Below are positions 8,563-16,666 of a stretch of DNA of 64,000 bases, one piece after another (position 1 is the first letter of the stretch; each line of letters opens with the position of its first letter). The DNA lies in contig NZ_QVTE01000051.1 of the NCBI RefSeq assembly GCF_003429095.1, forward strand, positions 1 through 64,000, given 5' to 3'. Origin of the DNA: Peribacillus saganii (lineage in GTDB: Bacteria; Bacillota; Bacilli; Bacillales; DSM-1321). A program made the position numbers and the translations under genes. The notes below the pieces were generated by a model. It was given only the letters and a program-made list of their open reading frames with translations, was not told the origin of the DNA and ran no database searches.

Positions 8563-9498
8563 TTAATTCTTTCTATAATCCCAAAGGGTTTCCCCAATAC
8601 CTAACACACGTAATGAATCGTCACTAAGCTGCAGCCTTTTCCACTCCTTCAATAATCTTGAAAGGGCCTCTGGACCGGTATCATCTGCAAGCCGGTAAGC
8701 CCCATAATGCATAGGAATAAACGTTTTTCCCTTCAATTCTAAAAATGCTTTTATTGAGTCTTCCGGATTGATATGCGAAACAGCCATGAACCATTCAGGT
8801 TCATATGCACCGATTGGCATCAGGACAATATCCAGGTTAAATTGACTGGCAATATCTCTGAATCCGCGGAAGTACCCGGTATCCCCTACAAAATAAACAG
8901 ATGGATCAGCAGCTGTCCCTTCCACCACCCAGCCTCCCCAATGGGAAGTGTTCATATCGGTAATGGTCCTTCTTGTCCAATGCTGGGCAGGCACAAAAGA
9001 AAGTCTAATCCCATCATGCGTGAAACTATCCCACCAATTAGCTTCGACTAACTTTTTATATCCTCTCCGCCTGAAAGCTCCTTTCAATCCGACCGGAACA
9101 TAAAAAACTGGCGCTCCTTTTAACCTTCGAATTGAGCCAAAGTCCAGGTGATCATAATGACCATGCGAAATAACAACAATATCAATCTCCGGCATATCTG
9201 TTAGCGGGATACCCGGTTCTGTTAAGCGTTTCTGAAACCCCATCCTTTTTGCCCAAACAGGGTCTGTGAGAATATTCAGTCCATCTATTTGAATTAAAAA
9301 TGTTGAATGTCCGATCCAGGTAACAGAAAAATCCTTGTGGTTATGCTTAAGTCGTTCTATTTCCGGACTCTCCCAATTAGGAGTATTTACGGTCAAATCT
9401 TTTTTCTTAGATCGGCGTTCCTTTGACCATTTCAGCATCTCACAAAAGGAGTTAGTATTACGGACATTATCATAGTTTTCAAAACGTTTCCGTTTCAT
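8563..9498 (-). CDS. MBL-fold metallohydrolase, NAPE-PLD-like (COG2220)
   Basis: A 311-residue metallo-beta-lactamase-fold protein. Metal-binding motifs are visible: SHGHYDHLD near residue 110, an aspartate in FVGDTGYFRG, and histidines in SHINPEDS and MHYGAYR. The order WIGHSTFLIQIDG...ILTDPVW is that of the UlaG/NAPE-PLD-like zinc hydrolases. The natural substrate of bacterial members is usually unknown; phosphodiester or lactone hydrolysis is possible. Ribosome site GAGAGGAAA before ATG. Monocistronic, ending at the terminator at 8500-8540. Confidence 0.85.
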   Translation of the reverse strand: MKRKRFENYDNVRNTNSFCEMLKWSKERRSKKKDLTVNTPNWESPEIERLKHNHKDFSVTWIGHSTFLIQIDGLNILTDPVWAKRMGFQKRLTEPGIPLTDMPEIDIVVISHGHYDHLDFGSIRRLKGAPVFYVPVGLKGAFRRRGYKKLVEANWWDSFTHDGIRLSFVPAQHWTRRTITDMNTSHWGGWVVEGTAADPSVYFVGDTGYFRGFRDIASQFNLDIVLMPIGAYEPEWFMAVSHINPEDSIKAFLELKGKTFIPMHYGAYRLADDTGPEALSRLLKEWKRLQLSDDSLRVLGIGETLWDYRKN

Positions 9499-10512
9499 GC
9501 GCTTTTCCTCTCTTTATAAAACATTCCTTCAACATTTTAACATGGCTACTGAAATTGTACATATGTATAGCCTGATAAACTAGATAAACAGTCAAGGATC
9601 CAGTTCAATAATAATTAATCGTTAATTGGATACAGTAATATAGGTTAAATCGGATCGTATACAAGAAAACGGATGGATTATTTTTTGCTCTCTCCGGGCT
9701 GAGTAAAAATTGGTATATCTGCTCCTGTGCATATTTTATTAATGGGGCTCTGCTTTTAAATTGCATTCCTGAATCAAAAATTAACTCTTAGCCTTCTATA
9801 AATGAAATTAATTCCTTCAATATCTCCTGTTTCAGTGCTGAAGGGTTGTTTTAAAAAGATGGGTAGTCTGCTGGGCCCGTTTGATGAAAAACCCACTGCG
9901 AAATCTGTCAATACTTGTCGAGTAATCGATATATTCTCGAAGTCGTCGATAAAAACAAGAATTCGCCGATATATTTTCAAAGTTGCCGATAAAATTCCTA
10001 TTTCGCCGATATAATAGCAAAGTTGACTATACAGAGGAGGCCGTCTTTCCCGAGGCAACAGCGTGGAATCTTGAGTTGGTGATTTCAAGCAAGAAATCGC
10101 CGATATAGCTAACACAGTTGATGAAATCCTATTAAAATTTGACAACAAGGATAATTTAATTAACTATATTTTATGGATAGAACTAGACTCAATCTAAAAA
10201 GTCCGGAAAAATCATAATTTTTATCTAAATATGAATAAAAATCATTAAAAATCGTAAGAAATGCTTTACCTGAGAATTAGAATGATTGATGTTAACAAAT
10301 GAGAGAGCGAACTTTATACGCAAAAGCTGCAGCTTGCTTCAGCGTTCTCCACAAACTGATCCGAACTGTCCTCAATGAAGAGCTGCGTTTAGAAGTATTT
10401 TAAATAGAAACTTTCCGATCAATCCAATTATAATTAACTGTTTCGCACGTTGACAAGATTGGCAGCAAGATACCAATACAGCATACTCGGATCTTTGCAG
10501 CAACGAAGCTAA
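9499..10512. other. 1-kb intergenic region with a periodic repeat; no convincing gene
   Basis: Between the MBL hydrolase and the GNAT operon. It contains the 20/40-bp periodic repeat described separately and otherwise A+T-rich sequence. A short frame at 10299-10403 (34 codons, MRERTLYAKAAACFSV...) has no ribosome site and is unrecognised; it may be the tail of a lost gene. Confidence 0.5.
9927..10031. repeat. Tandem repeat with 20-bp half-units and exact 40-bp period
   Basis: The core CGAT recurs at 9927, 9947, 9967, 9987 and 10007, exactly every 20 bp. Alternate units agree best, giving a 40-bp period: CGATATATT-(C/T)TC-AAAG alternates with (T/C)CGATAAAA. A decayed fifth half-unit (CTAT) follows at 10027 and a separated copy, TCGCCGATATAG, at 10097. 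The short spacers are conserved in length and partly in sequence, so this is not a CRISPR array. Similar CGCCGATA(T/A) arrays occur between genes in some Bacillus, from memory. Function unknown. Confidence 0.7.
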
Positions 10513-10542
10513 AAAAGAATCCCCCTGTAAACTTACAGGGGG
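10513..10542 (-). terminator. Terminator of the GNAT/nitrilase operon
   Basis: CCCCCTGTAA and TTACAGGGGG type arms (10521-10542) pair perfectly around a short loop; the minus strand then reads ATTCTTTTTT. It lies 13 bp past the stop of the last operon gene. Confidence 0.85.
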
Positions 10543-10554
10543 CGTTTAATTTCT

Positions 10555-11226
10555 TTATAAAGGACGCAAGCTGACTGATATTTCTTTTTTTAAATTTTCA
10601 ACCATCTGAAGCCATTTTGCCGGTTTTTCAGGCAATACAGCATAATAGGTTGTAAGGAAATCCACGATAAGGCTGGCTGGAATTTCAGTCAGACTGTCAT
10701 CGCTTGGCATAAAGCAAAGATCAAGTCCTTCTACTGCTTCTCCGTCATTTAACCAAGACGGATGCACATAAGGGAAGTCCAGTTTCTTATAGCCAAGATG
10801 GGATAACACTTCGCGTCGTACAAAAGGATTCATCGCCTGAACCCCGCCAAAATCATGATTGTCCCCAAGATACGGGTTATAGATTTCAGCAAACATTCCA
10901 AATAATTCTTTACCATTAGCTGTCGCAAGAGCATCCAGGTCTTTCTGGCGATTTTGAGCAAGGAATCGGCCAAGGCTTAAACCCGGCTTGCCAATAATCG
11001 TAAAATCGGTCATGGCGATATTCCAATCCGGATAGTAGCGGTATTCTGTTGCACCGACAACTTCCCCTTCATGGACCGCTACAAAAACACGGATTCCAGG
11101 ATCTTCTAGAGGTTCTTTCCAAAGGCTGAATTCAAGGACCTCTTCTGGAGGAAAAACCTCCTTCATTAAATTATGCATTTTAGGAAATAATTCGTCGTTT
11201 ATGTTCGTTATTCTGATAAATTCCAT
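10555..11226 (-). CDS. GNAT-like N-acetyltransferase, distal gene of the nitrilase operon
   Basis: A 223-residue protein with GNAT-type features: N-terminal IRITNINDELFPKMHNLM, the beta4-strand region RVFVAVHEGEVVGATEYRYY, and a long alpha/beta core. A canonical acetyl-CoA Q/RxxGxG/A loop is weak (GLSLGRFLAQNRQ), so catalytic competence is uncertain. It is the third gene of a minus-strand operon, 16 bp after the upstream GNAT gene, with AAAGGAG before the start. Substrate unknown; it may act on the same metabolite as the neighbouring hydrolase. Confidence 0.7.
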   Translation of the reverse strand: MEFIRITNINDELFPKMHNLMKEVFPPEEVLEFSLWKEPLEDPGIRVFVAVHEGEVVGATEYRYYPDWNIAMTDFTIIGKPGLSLGRFLAQNRQKDLDALATANGKELFGMFAEIYNPYLGDNHDFGGVQAMNPFVRREVLSHLGYKKLDFPYVHPSWLNDGEAVEGLDLCFMPSDDSLTEIPASLIVDFLTTYYAVLPEKPAKWLQMVENLKKEISVSLRPL

Positions 11227-11242
11227 TTCGTTATAGTCTCCT

Positions 11243-11908
11243 TTATTTAAACGGATTTTTCCATTCCATTAACACCCCATAATTTAGTGATTCTTCATCC
11301 TCAAGATAGTTCTCAACCACTTTTAATGGAGTCCGGCCGCATTTCAACAGGAAAGTGATGACCGGGTCCTTCACTCCACCGGCTACTACCGCTTCTAAAT
11401 ATCGCCCAGGTGCCATCGTATCCGAATATTTTCGGTACCCTGGCATCCTTCCTCCTCCAAGAAGCCTGTCAAGCCCTAGCTGTACGACAACATGATACAT
11501 AGACTGAATCAGCAGTTTTCCGAGTCCCAGGCTGCGGAACTTTGGCCTGACACTGATATCAACGATATACAGGGTATTTCCTTCAGGGCTGTGATTCCGG
11601 ATATAGCCGTTATCGGTTATTTCTTCCCATTTATGGTCTGGATGTTTTGGATCGAAATCCACTATTAATCCAGTAAGCGATCCCGCAAGTTCACCATCCA
11701 CCTCTATGCAAAGGGCTCCTTCCGGGAAAAGTGAAATATGATTATGTAATTGCTCCTTGTTCCACCAGAGTTCTGATGGAAAAGGAGGCGGAAAGCATTC
11801 GGACTGAAGGGATATCAGATCATCAAAGTCTTTTTCTGTATAATTTCGGACAGTTACAGATACAGGTTTGTTCTGGTCAAATACAAAAAAGTTGCTTTGA
11901 TAAGCCAT
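11243..11908 (-). CDS. GNAT family N-acetyltransferase paired with a nitrilase-fold hydrolase
   Basis: A 221-residue acetyltransferase. VRNYTEKDFDDLISLQSECF is the usual N-terminal helix, and the acetyl-CoA loop RPKFRSLGLGKLLIQ follows strand IVDISV. The ATG at 11908 (MAYQSNFF) is chosen because GGATGA precedes it; the longer frame to 11968 would overlap the hydrolase gene. It begins 7 bp after the hydrolase stop. It resembles the acetyltransferase half of the B. subtilis YhcX-type protein, in which GNAT and carbon-nitrogen hydrolase domains are fused. Here the two are separate genes. Confidence 0.85.
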   Translation of the reverse strand: MAYQSNFFVFDQNKPVSVTVRNYTEKDFDDLISLQSECFPPPFPSELWWNKEQLHNHISLFPEGALCIEVDGELAGSLTGLIVDFDPKHPDHKWEEITDNGYIRNHSPEGNTLYIVDISVRPKFRSLGLGKLLIQSMYHVVVQLGLDRLLGGGRMPGYRKYSDTMAPGRYLEAVVAGGVKDPVITFLLKCGRTPLKVVENYLEDEESLNYGVLMEWKNPFK

Positions 11909-11915
11909 GATATCG

Positions 11916-12788
11916 TCATCCTTCCATTTTATGCTCCCAATCAGGATATAAATCCGTGCGCCGGTCACGCCATGTTGTTACTGATCCTTTTTCCCTTACT
12001 TCATATAATAAGGACAAGTCAAGATCAGCGGTAATGATCATGTCATTGTTCAATTCCCCTTCTGCCTGCAAGCCCTTTGGCGGAAATGGAATATCATTTG
12101 GAGTGATGATTGCTGCCTGGCCGAAGTTTGCACGCATAAAATCAACAGTTGGCAGAGCACCTATTGTGCCTGTTAAGACTACATATACCTGATTTTCAAT
12201 TGCACGTGCATGGCTTGTATAACGGACACGGTGGAACCCGTGACGATCATCAGTGCAGGACGGGCAGAAAATTACATCAGCACCCTTTGCTTTAGCCATT
12301 CTCACGATTTCAGGAAACTCAATGTCATAACAAGTCAAAATGGCAATCCGGCCTTTATCTGTATCGAATACCCTTAGTCCATCACCTGCAGACATATTCC
12401 ACTCATGTACTTCTGTAGGTGTAATGTGAAGCTTGGCCTGTTCTTCTATTCGGCCGTTCGGATAGAACAGATGGGCGACATTGTACAATTTCCCTTCCCT
12501 CTGAATCACATGCGTACCGCCCACGATATGCATATTCGTTTCTGCAGCAAACCGGGAGAAAAGCTCGCGGTACTGTTCAGTAAAGCCAGGAAGCTCATTA
12601 ATTGTGAGCCTGGTACCCTGTTCACTGCCAATTGACAACAGCTGGGTTGTAAAAAATTCAGGGAACAGCACAAATTCGGATCCATACTCCTGTGCTGTTT
12701 TAATATAGTGCTCACATTGAGCGGCAAACTCCTGGAAAGACTGGATAGTGTGAAGATGATACTGAACGGCAGAAACGCGTAACTTCAT
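11916..12788 (-). CDS. Carbon-nitrogen hydrolase (nitrilase superfamily)
   Basis: A 290-residue nitrilase-fold amidohydrolase with the full catalytic triad in place: Glu 44 (LFPEFF), Lys 119 (AKLHITP) and Cys 153 (LTCYDIEFPE). Such enzymes cleave carboxamides or N-carbamoyl compounds through a cysteine thioester. It heads a three-gene operon with two GNAT proteins; AGGGGGAG lies before its ATG. Homology to the C-terminal half of YhcX-type fusions suggests the hydrolase and the first GNAT work together, possibly in amide turnover or metabolite repair. The substrate cannot be named from sequence. Confidence 0.88.
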   Translation of the reverse strand: MKLRVSAVQYHLHTIQSFQEFAAQCEHYIKTAQEYGSEFVLFPEFFTTQLLSIGSEQGTRLTINELPGFTEQYRELFSRFAAETNMHIVGGTHVIQREGKLYNVAHLFYPNGRIEEQAKLHITPTEVHEWNMSAGDGLRVFDTDKGRIAILTCYDIEFPEIVRMAKAKGADVIFCPSCTDDRHGFHRVRYTSHARAIENQVYVVLTGTIGALPTVDFMRANFGQAAIITPNDIPFPPKGLQAEGELNNDMIITADLDLSLLYEVREKGSVTTWRDRRTDLYPDWEHKMEG

Positions 12789-13013
12789 TGTACTCCCCCT
12801 ATTACTTTTTATTTTTATATCAGCATTTTGCTTATTGATTATTTCAGCTAAATATAAATATATAACAGGACAGATATGTTTTGTAAAGAAAAAAGTTTTC
12901 CTAAATTCACTTTAATAAAAAGCAGCATTTCTTATAGTATTCTTTGAACGGCAGGAACGCGATAACTGGAGAAAATATTATATATGGCTAGTACGCGGAA
13001 GGGGGAAAATAAA

Positions 13014-13340
13014 ATGAAAAAAATATTGCTTTTAGCATCATTCTTTTTACTTTTTCCAGCGACACACCGTGGCGCCATATACTATATTACATTGAAGGAA
13101 AGAGCAATTTGGTCGATATCCGTAAGCTGGACAAGACAATCGTAATTGATATGCGGTATGTGTCACAAGAAATAACTTTACAAAAAAAACAAATATACCC
13201 TATTGCTATACCACTGTTTAGGAAAGAAACAGCCCAAAAGGTATTATGGCGAACCGGGAGCTTTCCAAAAAAGTCGGATTGCTTTCCGCTAAACAATATG
13301 GTCAAAAAATCCCTTGCCTTATATTCAGGACAAGGGTTAA
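13014..13340 (+). pseudogene. Decayed D-Ala-D-Ala dipeptidase (VanX/DdpX family) with signal peptide
   Basis: Starts well, with AGGGGG, ATG at 13014 and a signal-peptide-like MKKILLLASFFLLFPA. The frame then shifts into NLVDIRKLDKTIVIDMRY followed by KQIYPIAIPLFRKETAQK, the conserved N-terminal block of VanX-type dipeptidases. Another shift near 13245 leads to ANRELSKKVG. The zinc-binding SxHxxGxAxD region and everything after it are missing, and the fragment ends against the treR stop region. An intact enzyme would hydrolyse D-alanyl-D-alanine; this cannot. Confidence 0.75.
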
Positions 13341-13343
13341 TTT

Positions 13344-14060
13344 TTAAATATGCGTTCTTCTGGCAAAATCAACAAAACGGAATTTGTCAGGCCTGTGCCT
13401 TGATTCAGTATATTGAAACAGGCTTGCGTCGTCCAGGTAGACAAAATTCTTGATGACAACTACATTATGGAATCCTTTCAGGTCCAATAACTGCTGATCT
13501 TCTTCAGAAGGCTCCTCTACTACAATTTCTTTTCTTGCAAAACTGATTTTTAAATGCAGCTCATGTTCAAGATAATCATAAATTGAATCCTCGCATATCT
13601 CTTTAGTTAAATGCGGGACGTGCTTTTTATTTAAGAAATCCTTATCAAGGATAATTTTATTGCCCCCGATTTCCCGGGTTCTAAGGATCCTCCAGACATT
13701 ATCTTTCGAAGATAATTGGAGCTGCTGCTTAATAAAGTCATCAGGCTTGATTAATGAAAACTCATTTACCTCTGTTTTTGGCTTATTCCCCATTTTTTCA
13801 GCTAATTCTTTAAAACTTACTAATCCGGAAACCGGGAAATCAAGCTTGCCAATATCTATGACAATCGACCCTTTTCCCCTAACTTTTTGAATATAACCCT
13901 TTTGCGATAACATATTCAGTGCCTTGCGTATTGTTTCCCTGGATGTGCAGTAGCGATCCTTTAATTCATGCTCTGAAGGCAGGAGTGAGTTTGGCGGCAG
14001 CTCGCCGCTTTCGATTTGCCCGGCGATCTCGCCAAAGATTGTTAGATACTTGTTTGTCAT
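13344..14060 (-). CDS. treR: TreR, GntR-family trehalose operon repressor
   Basis: A 238-residue GntR/HutC-type regulator, the length I recall for B. subtilis TreR. The N-terminal winged helix (PSEHELKDRYCTSRETIRKA, about residues 30-50) is followed by a UTRA effector domain from about residue 85. The start is ATG 14060 with GGGG 8 bp upstream; a TTG two codons earlier is less likely. TreR binds trehalose-6-phosphate and releases operators such as those found at 15923-15974 upstream of treP. It lies downstream of treP on the same strand, 341 bp away. Confidence 0.93.
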   Translation of the reverse strand: MTNKYLTIFGEIAGQIESGELPPNSLLPSEHELKDRYCTSRETIRKALNMLSQKGYIQKVRGKGSIVIDIGKLDFPVSGLVSFKELAEKMGNKPKTEVNEFSLIKPDDFIKQQLQLSSKDNVWRILRTREIGGNKIILDKDFLNKKHVPHLTKEICEDSIYDYLEHELHLKISFARKEIVVEEPSEEDQQLLDLKGFHNVVVIKNFVYLDDASLFQYTESRHRPDKFRFVDFARRTHI

Positions 14061-14343
14061 AAACAATCCCCAATCAATTTAATTAGTATGCTGCAATCCC
14101 CATTCAAGACAGATTGCCAAAAATTTTATATAAGCTAGTATATCAATAATCTGTAAGGTTGACGGCTAAAATCTTTGATTAACTTTGTAAGAATAACAGC
14201 ATATACACCATGTATTCTCATCATTCATTTCCACACAAATGGCTGTCTGTACAAACGCTTTCCGGAAAAAGCGTATTTTCAGGCTATCAACGCTTTCAAT
14301 CAGGCCCCTAACACACTTAGTTTCGTTTGAAATGCAATTCTGA

Positions 14344-14387
14344 AAAAAAAGGAGAAGGAACAGCTGGCCGCGTCCCTCCTCCTTTTT
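14344..14387. terminator. Bidirectional terminator after treP
   Basis: AAAAAGGAGAAGGAAC pairs with GTCCCTCCTCCTTTTT with two G-T pairs, giving T runs on either strand. It separates treP from treR. Confidence 0.65.
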
Positions 14388-14400
14388 CACACTTTTTATA

Positions 14401-15834
14401 TTAAGCGGCCTTCTTGTTAAATGATACTTTAGAAATTTTTGTTTTGGCGAAAACAATTGTCAAAATGAATGGGATAACAATGGCAACTAACATAGCAACG
14501 GCAAACATTGAAATGTGCTGAGGCTGGATGGATAGAATTCCAGGCAGACCGCCGACACCAATGGAGTTAGCCATTACGCTGCTTCCGACAGATACGACTC
14601 CAGCAGCGAGTGAACCGATCATTGCAGCAAGGAATGGGAATCCGTATTTCAAGTTAATACCGAACATAGCAGGCTCTGTTACTCCTAAGTAGCAAGAAAT
14701 AGCTGCCGGGATGGATACTTGTTTTTCTTCTTCATTTTTACGGTTGATATAAATCATGGCAAGAACGGCTGAGCCTTGAGCAATGTTTGATAATGCAATC
14801 ATTGGCCAAAGGTTAGTTCCGCCAAGTTCGCTCATAAGCTGAAGATCGATTGCATTTGTCATATGGTGTAAGCCTGTAATAACAAGCGGTGCATATGCAA
14901 ATCCAAAGATAGCAGCAAACAGCCAGCCGAATGATGATGTTAAGCCGGAATACACAACGTCAGAAATAAATGAACCAATGCTCCAGCCGATTGGGCCTAA
15001 AACTGTGTGAGCGATCAGGACTGTTGGAATCAAGGCGAAAAACGGTACTACAATCATGGAAATAGAATTTGGAACGATGTCACGCAATTTGCGCTCAAGC
15101 ATAGCCAATACTAGACCTGCAAGGATCGCAGGTATAACCTGTGCCTGATAGCCAATCATTTCAATTTGGGCAAAGCCGAAATCCCAAACCGGAATGTCCT
15201 TTGCTCCAGCAACTCCATAAGCATTAAGCAACTGAGGTGATACAAGTGTTATACCGAGTACGATACCCAGGATTTGTGAGGTACCCATTTTCTTCGTGAT
15301 AGCCCATGTGATTCCGACAGGAAGGAAGTGAAATACTGCTTCACCGATCAGCCATAGGAAGGCATGGACACCTGCCCAGAATTGGGATACTTCAGTCAAT
15401 GACTTTGTGCCGTCTTCCAGCAGTTTAATGTCACCGATTACATTTCTGAATCCAAGAATAAGACCTCCTACAACAAGGGCAGGAATTAACGGAGTGAAAA
15501 TATCTGCGAGATGGGCAATCATTCGCTGAAGGAAGCTCATATTCTGCTTGGCAGCAACTTTTGCTTCTTCCTTTGAAGTGCCATCAATATCAGCATGCTT
15601 AATAAATTCATTATAAAAAGATGATACCTCATTGCCAATAATGACCTGAAACTGGCCAGCTTGTGTAAAAGTTCCTTTTACTAGCTTAATTGACTCAATT
15701 TGTTCAACATTAGCCTGTTTTGGATCCTTTAATACAAAACGCATTCTTGTTGCACAATGAGTTACTGCTGCAACATTATCTTTACCGCCAATATGGGCCA
15801 GTAATTCTTTAGCAGGATCTGTATATTTACTCAT
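14401..15834 (-). CDS. treP: TreP, trehalose PTS permease EIIBC
   Basis: Imports trehalose with phosphorylation to trehalose-6-phosphate. The 477-residue protein has an EIIB domain (phosphorylated cysteine in VTHCATRMRF, near residue 28) followed by a polytopic EIIC domain with the GITEP-like signature, here YLGVTEPAMFGINL. There is no EIIA domain, as usual for TreP. ATG 15834 is chosen because AGGGGG precedes it. Expression should be TreR- and CcpA-controlled (sites at 15923-15982). The usual next gene treA, trehalose-6-phosphate hydrolase, is absent between treP and treR. Confidence 0.95.
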   Translation of the reverse strand: MSKYTDPAKELLAHIGGKDNVAAVTHCATRMRFVLKDPKQANVEQIESIKLVKGTFTQAGQFQVIIGNEVSSFYNEFIKHADIDGTSKEEAKVAAKQNMSFLQRMIAHLADIFTPLIPALVVGGLILGFRNVIGDIKLLEDGTKSLTEVSQFWAGVHAFLWLIGEAVFHFLPVGITWAITKKMGTSQILGIVLGITLVSPQLLNAYGVAGAKDIPVWDFGFAQIEMIGYQAQVIPAILAGLVLAMLERKLRDIVPNSISMIVVPFFALIPTVLIAHTVLGPIGWSIGSFISDVVYSGLTSSFGWLFAAIFGFAYAPLVITGLHHMTNAIDLQLMSELGGTNLWPMIALSNIAQGSAVLAMIYINRKNEEEKQVSIPAAISCYLGVTEPAMFGINLKYGFPFLAAMIGSLAAGVVSVGSSVMANSIGVGGLPGILSIQPQHISMFAVAMLVAIVIPFILTIVFAKTKISKVSFNKKAA

Positions 15835-15922
15835 TTCTTTTCCCCCTAATAAATTGGTATTGCACCAATCTACCTTTCTATTTGGCACTCATAATACCGG
15901 TGTGTCCGCTTACATTTACACC

Positions 15923-15982
15923 CATGTATATACAAGTTATTGTTTACGCTTTCATTTTATCCTGTATATACATGTATGTCAA
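15923..15982 (-). promoter_or_regulatory. treP promoter with two TreR-type operators and a cre site
   Basis: On the minus strand TTGACA (15982-15977), a 17-bp spacer and TAAAAT (15959-15954) make a sigma-A promoter. A TreR-type palindrome CTGTATATACATG (15962-15974) fills the spacer and another, CATGTATATACAAG, lies at 15923-15936. Between them 15941-15954 reads TGAAAGCGTAAACA on the minus strand, a close match to the CcpA catabolite element. The layout predicts induction by trehalose-6-phosphate and glucose repression. Confidence 0.88.
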
Positions 15983-16052
15983 CAAAGAATATGTAAATTT
16001 TTTTTGTAAAATTTTTCATGCAACGCAATCGAAAGATCTTTAAGCTTAACTT

Positions 16053-16082
16053 CAAAAAAAAGAGAGCAAATTTTTGCTCCCT
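16053..16082 (-). terminator. Terminator after the truncated haemoglobin gene
   Basis: GGGAGCAAA and TTTGCTCTC pair on the minus strand and are followed by eight T, directly after the stop codon. Confidence 0.75.
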
Positions 16083-16089
16083 TTATGGC

Positions 16090-16452
16090 TTATTTATAGA
16101 TGATGTCGTCTTTTAGTGTAGCTACCTTGAATAAGGCCTGATCGATATCCGGTTCGCTTACCTCAAAATGGGCAAGTGCATCGTGGAGATGTTTTACAAT
16201 TGCATCAAAATGCTCCGGCTGCAGATTCATTCCTTCATGTGCTTTTGCCATTGATTTACCTGAATACTGTTTCGGCCCGCCTAAAGCAAAGCTAATGAAT
16301 TTCTCCTGATGGCGGATTTGATTTTCCATATCAGAACGTTCAAAGAATACATTAACCGTTTCATCCTTCAGAACTAATTCATGATAAAAATATTCAACAA
16401 CCTTAGAAATTGTTTCTTCCCCGCCAAGTTTATCGTATAGTGTTTGTTCCAT
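16090..16452 (-). CDS. glbN: Group 1 truncated haemoglobin
   Basis: A 120-residue 2/2 globin. The group 1 pattern is visible: TLYDKLGGEETISKVV at the N-terminus, the B-helix Phe-Tyr pair in VEYFYHEL (Tyr 23), GGP-x-Y (residues 58-63), and the proximal haem histidine His 72 in KSMAKAHEGMNL. Such proteins bind O2 and NO and are linked to NO detoxification or oxygen sensing. Monocistronic, with GGGGAG before the ATG and a terminator directly after. Confidence 0.9.
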   Translation of the reverse strand: MEQTLYDKLGGEETISKVVEYFYHELVLKDETVNVFFERSDMENQIRHQEKFISFALGGPKQYSGKSMAKAHEGMNLQPEHFDAIVKHLHDALAHFEVSEPDIDQALFKVATLKDDIIYK

Positions 16453-16567
16453 AGCGTCACTCCCCGTCTCAATATAATTAAATGGTTCCCAATTTGTACC
16501 TATTTTATTACTGCGAAGCTATATGGATCGATAAATCGGGAGTGATTCAATTAATAAAAATATCTGT

Positions 16568-16601
16568 AAAAAAGGAAGAAACCGGCTGTAATAACAGCCG
16601 G
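16568..16601 (-). terminator. Terminator after the YitT-family gene
   Basis: CCGGCTGT and ACAGCCGG form a perfect stem (16582-16601); the minus strand continues TTTCTTCCTTTTTT. Confidence 0.75.
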
Positions 16602-16666
16602 CCATAGCATAACCACAATTTATAGATAAACAGTACTTATCCTTCGACGAATTGCTGTTTTCATAC

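Noticed and set aside
9927-10031. CRISPR-like array
   Set aside because: The repeating 20/40-bp units have no unique spacers, the repeats themselves vary, and no cas genes are nearby.
10299-10403. 34-codon ORF
   Set aside because: No ribosome site and no recognisable sequence; kept only as a note in the intergenic entry.
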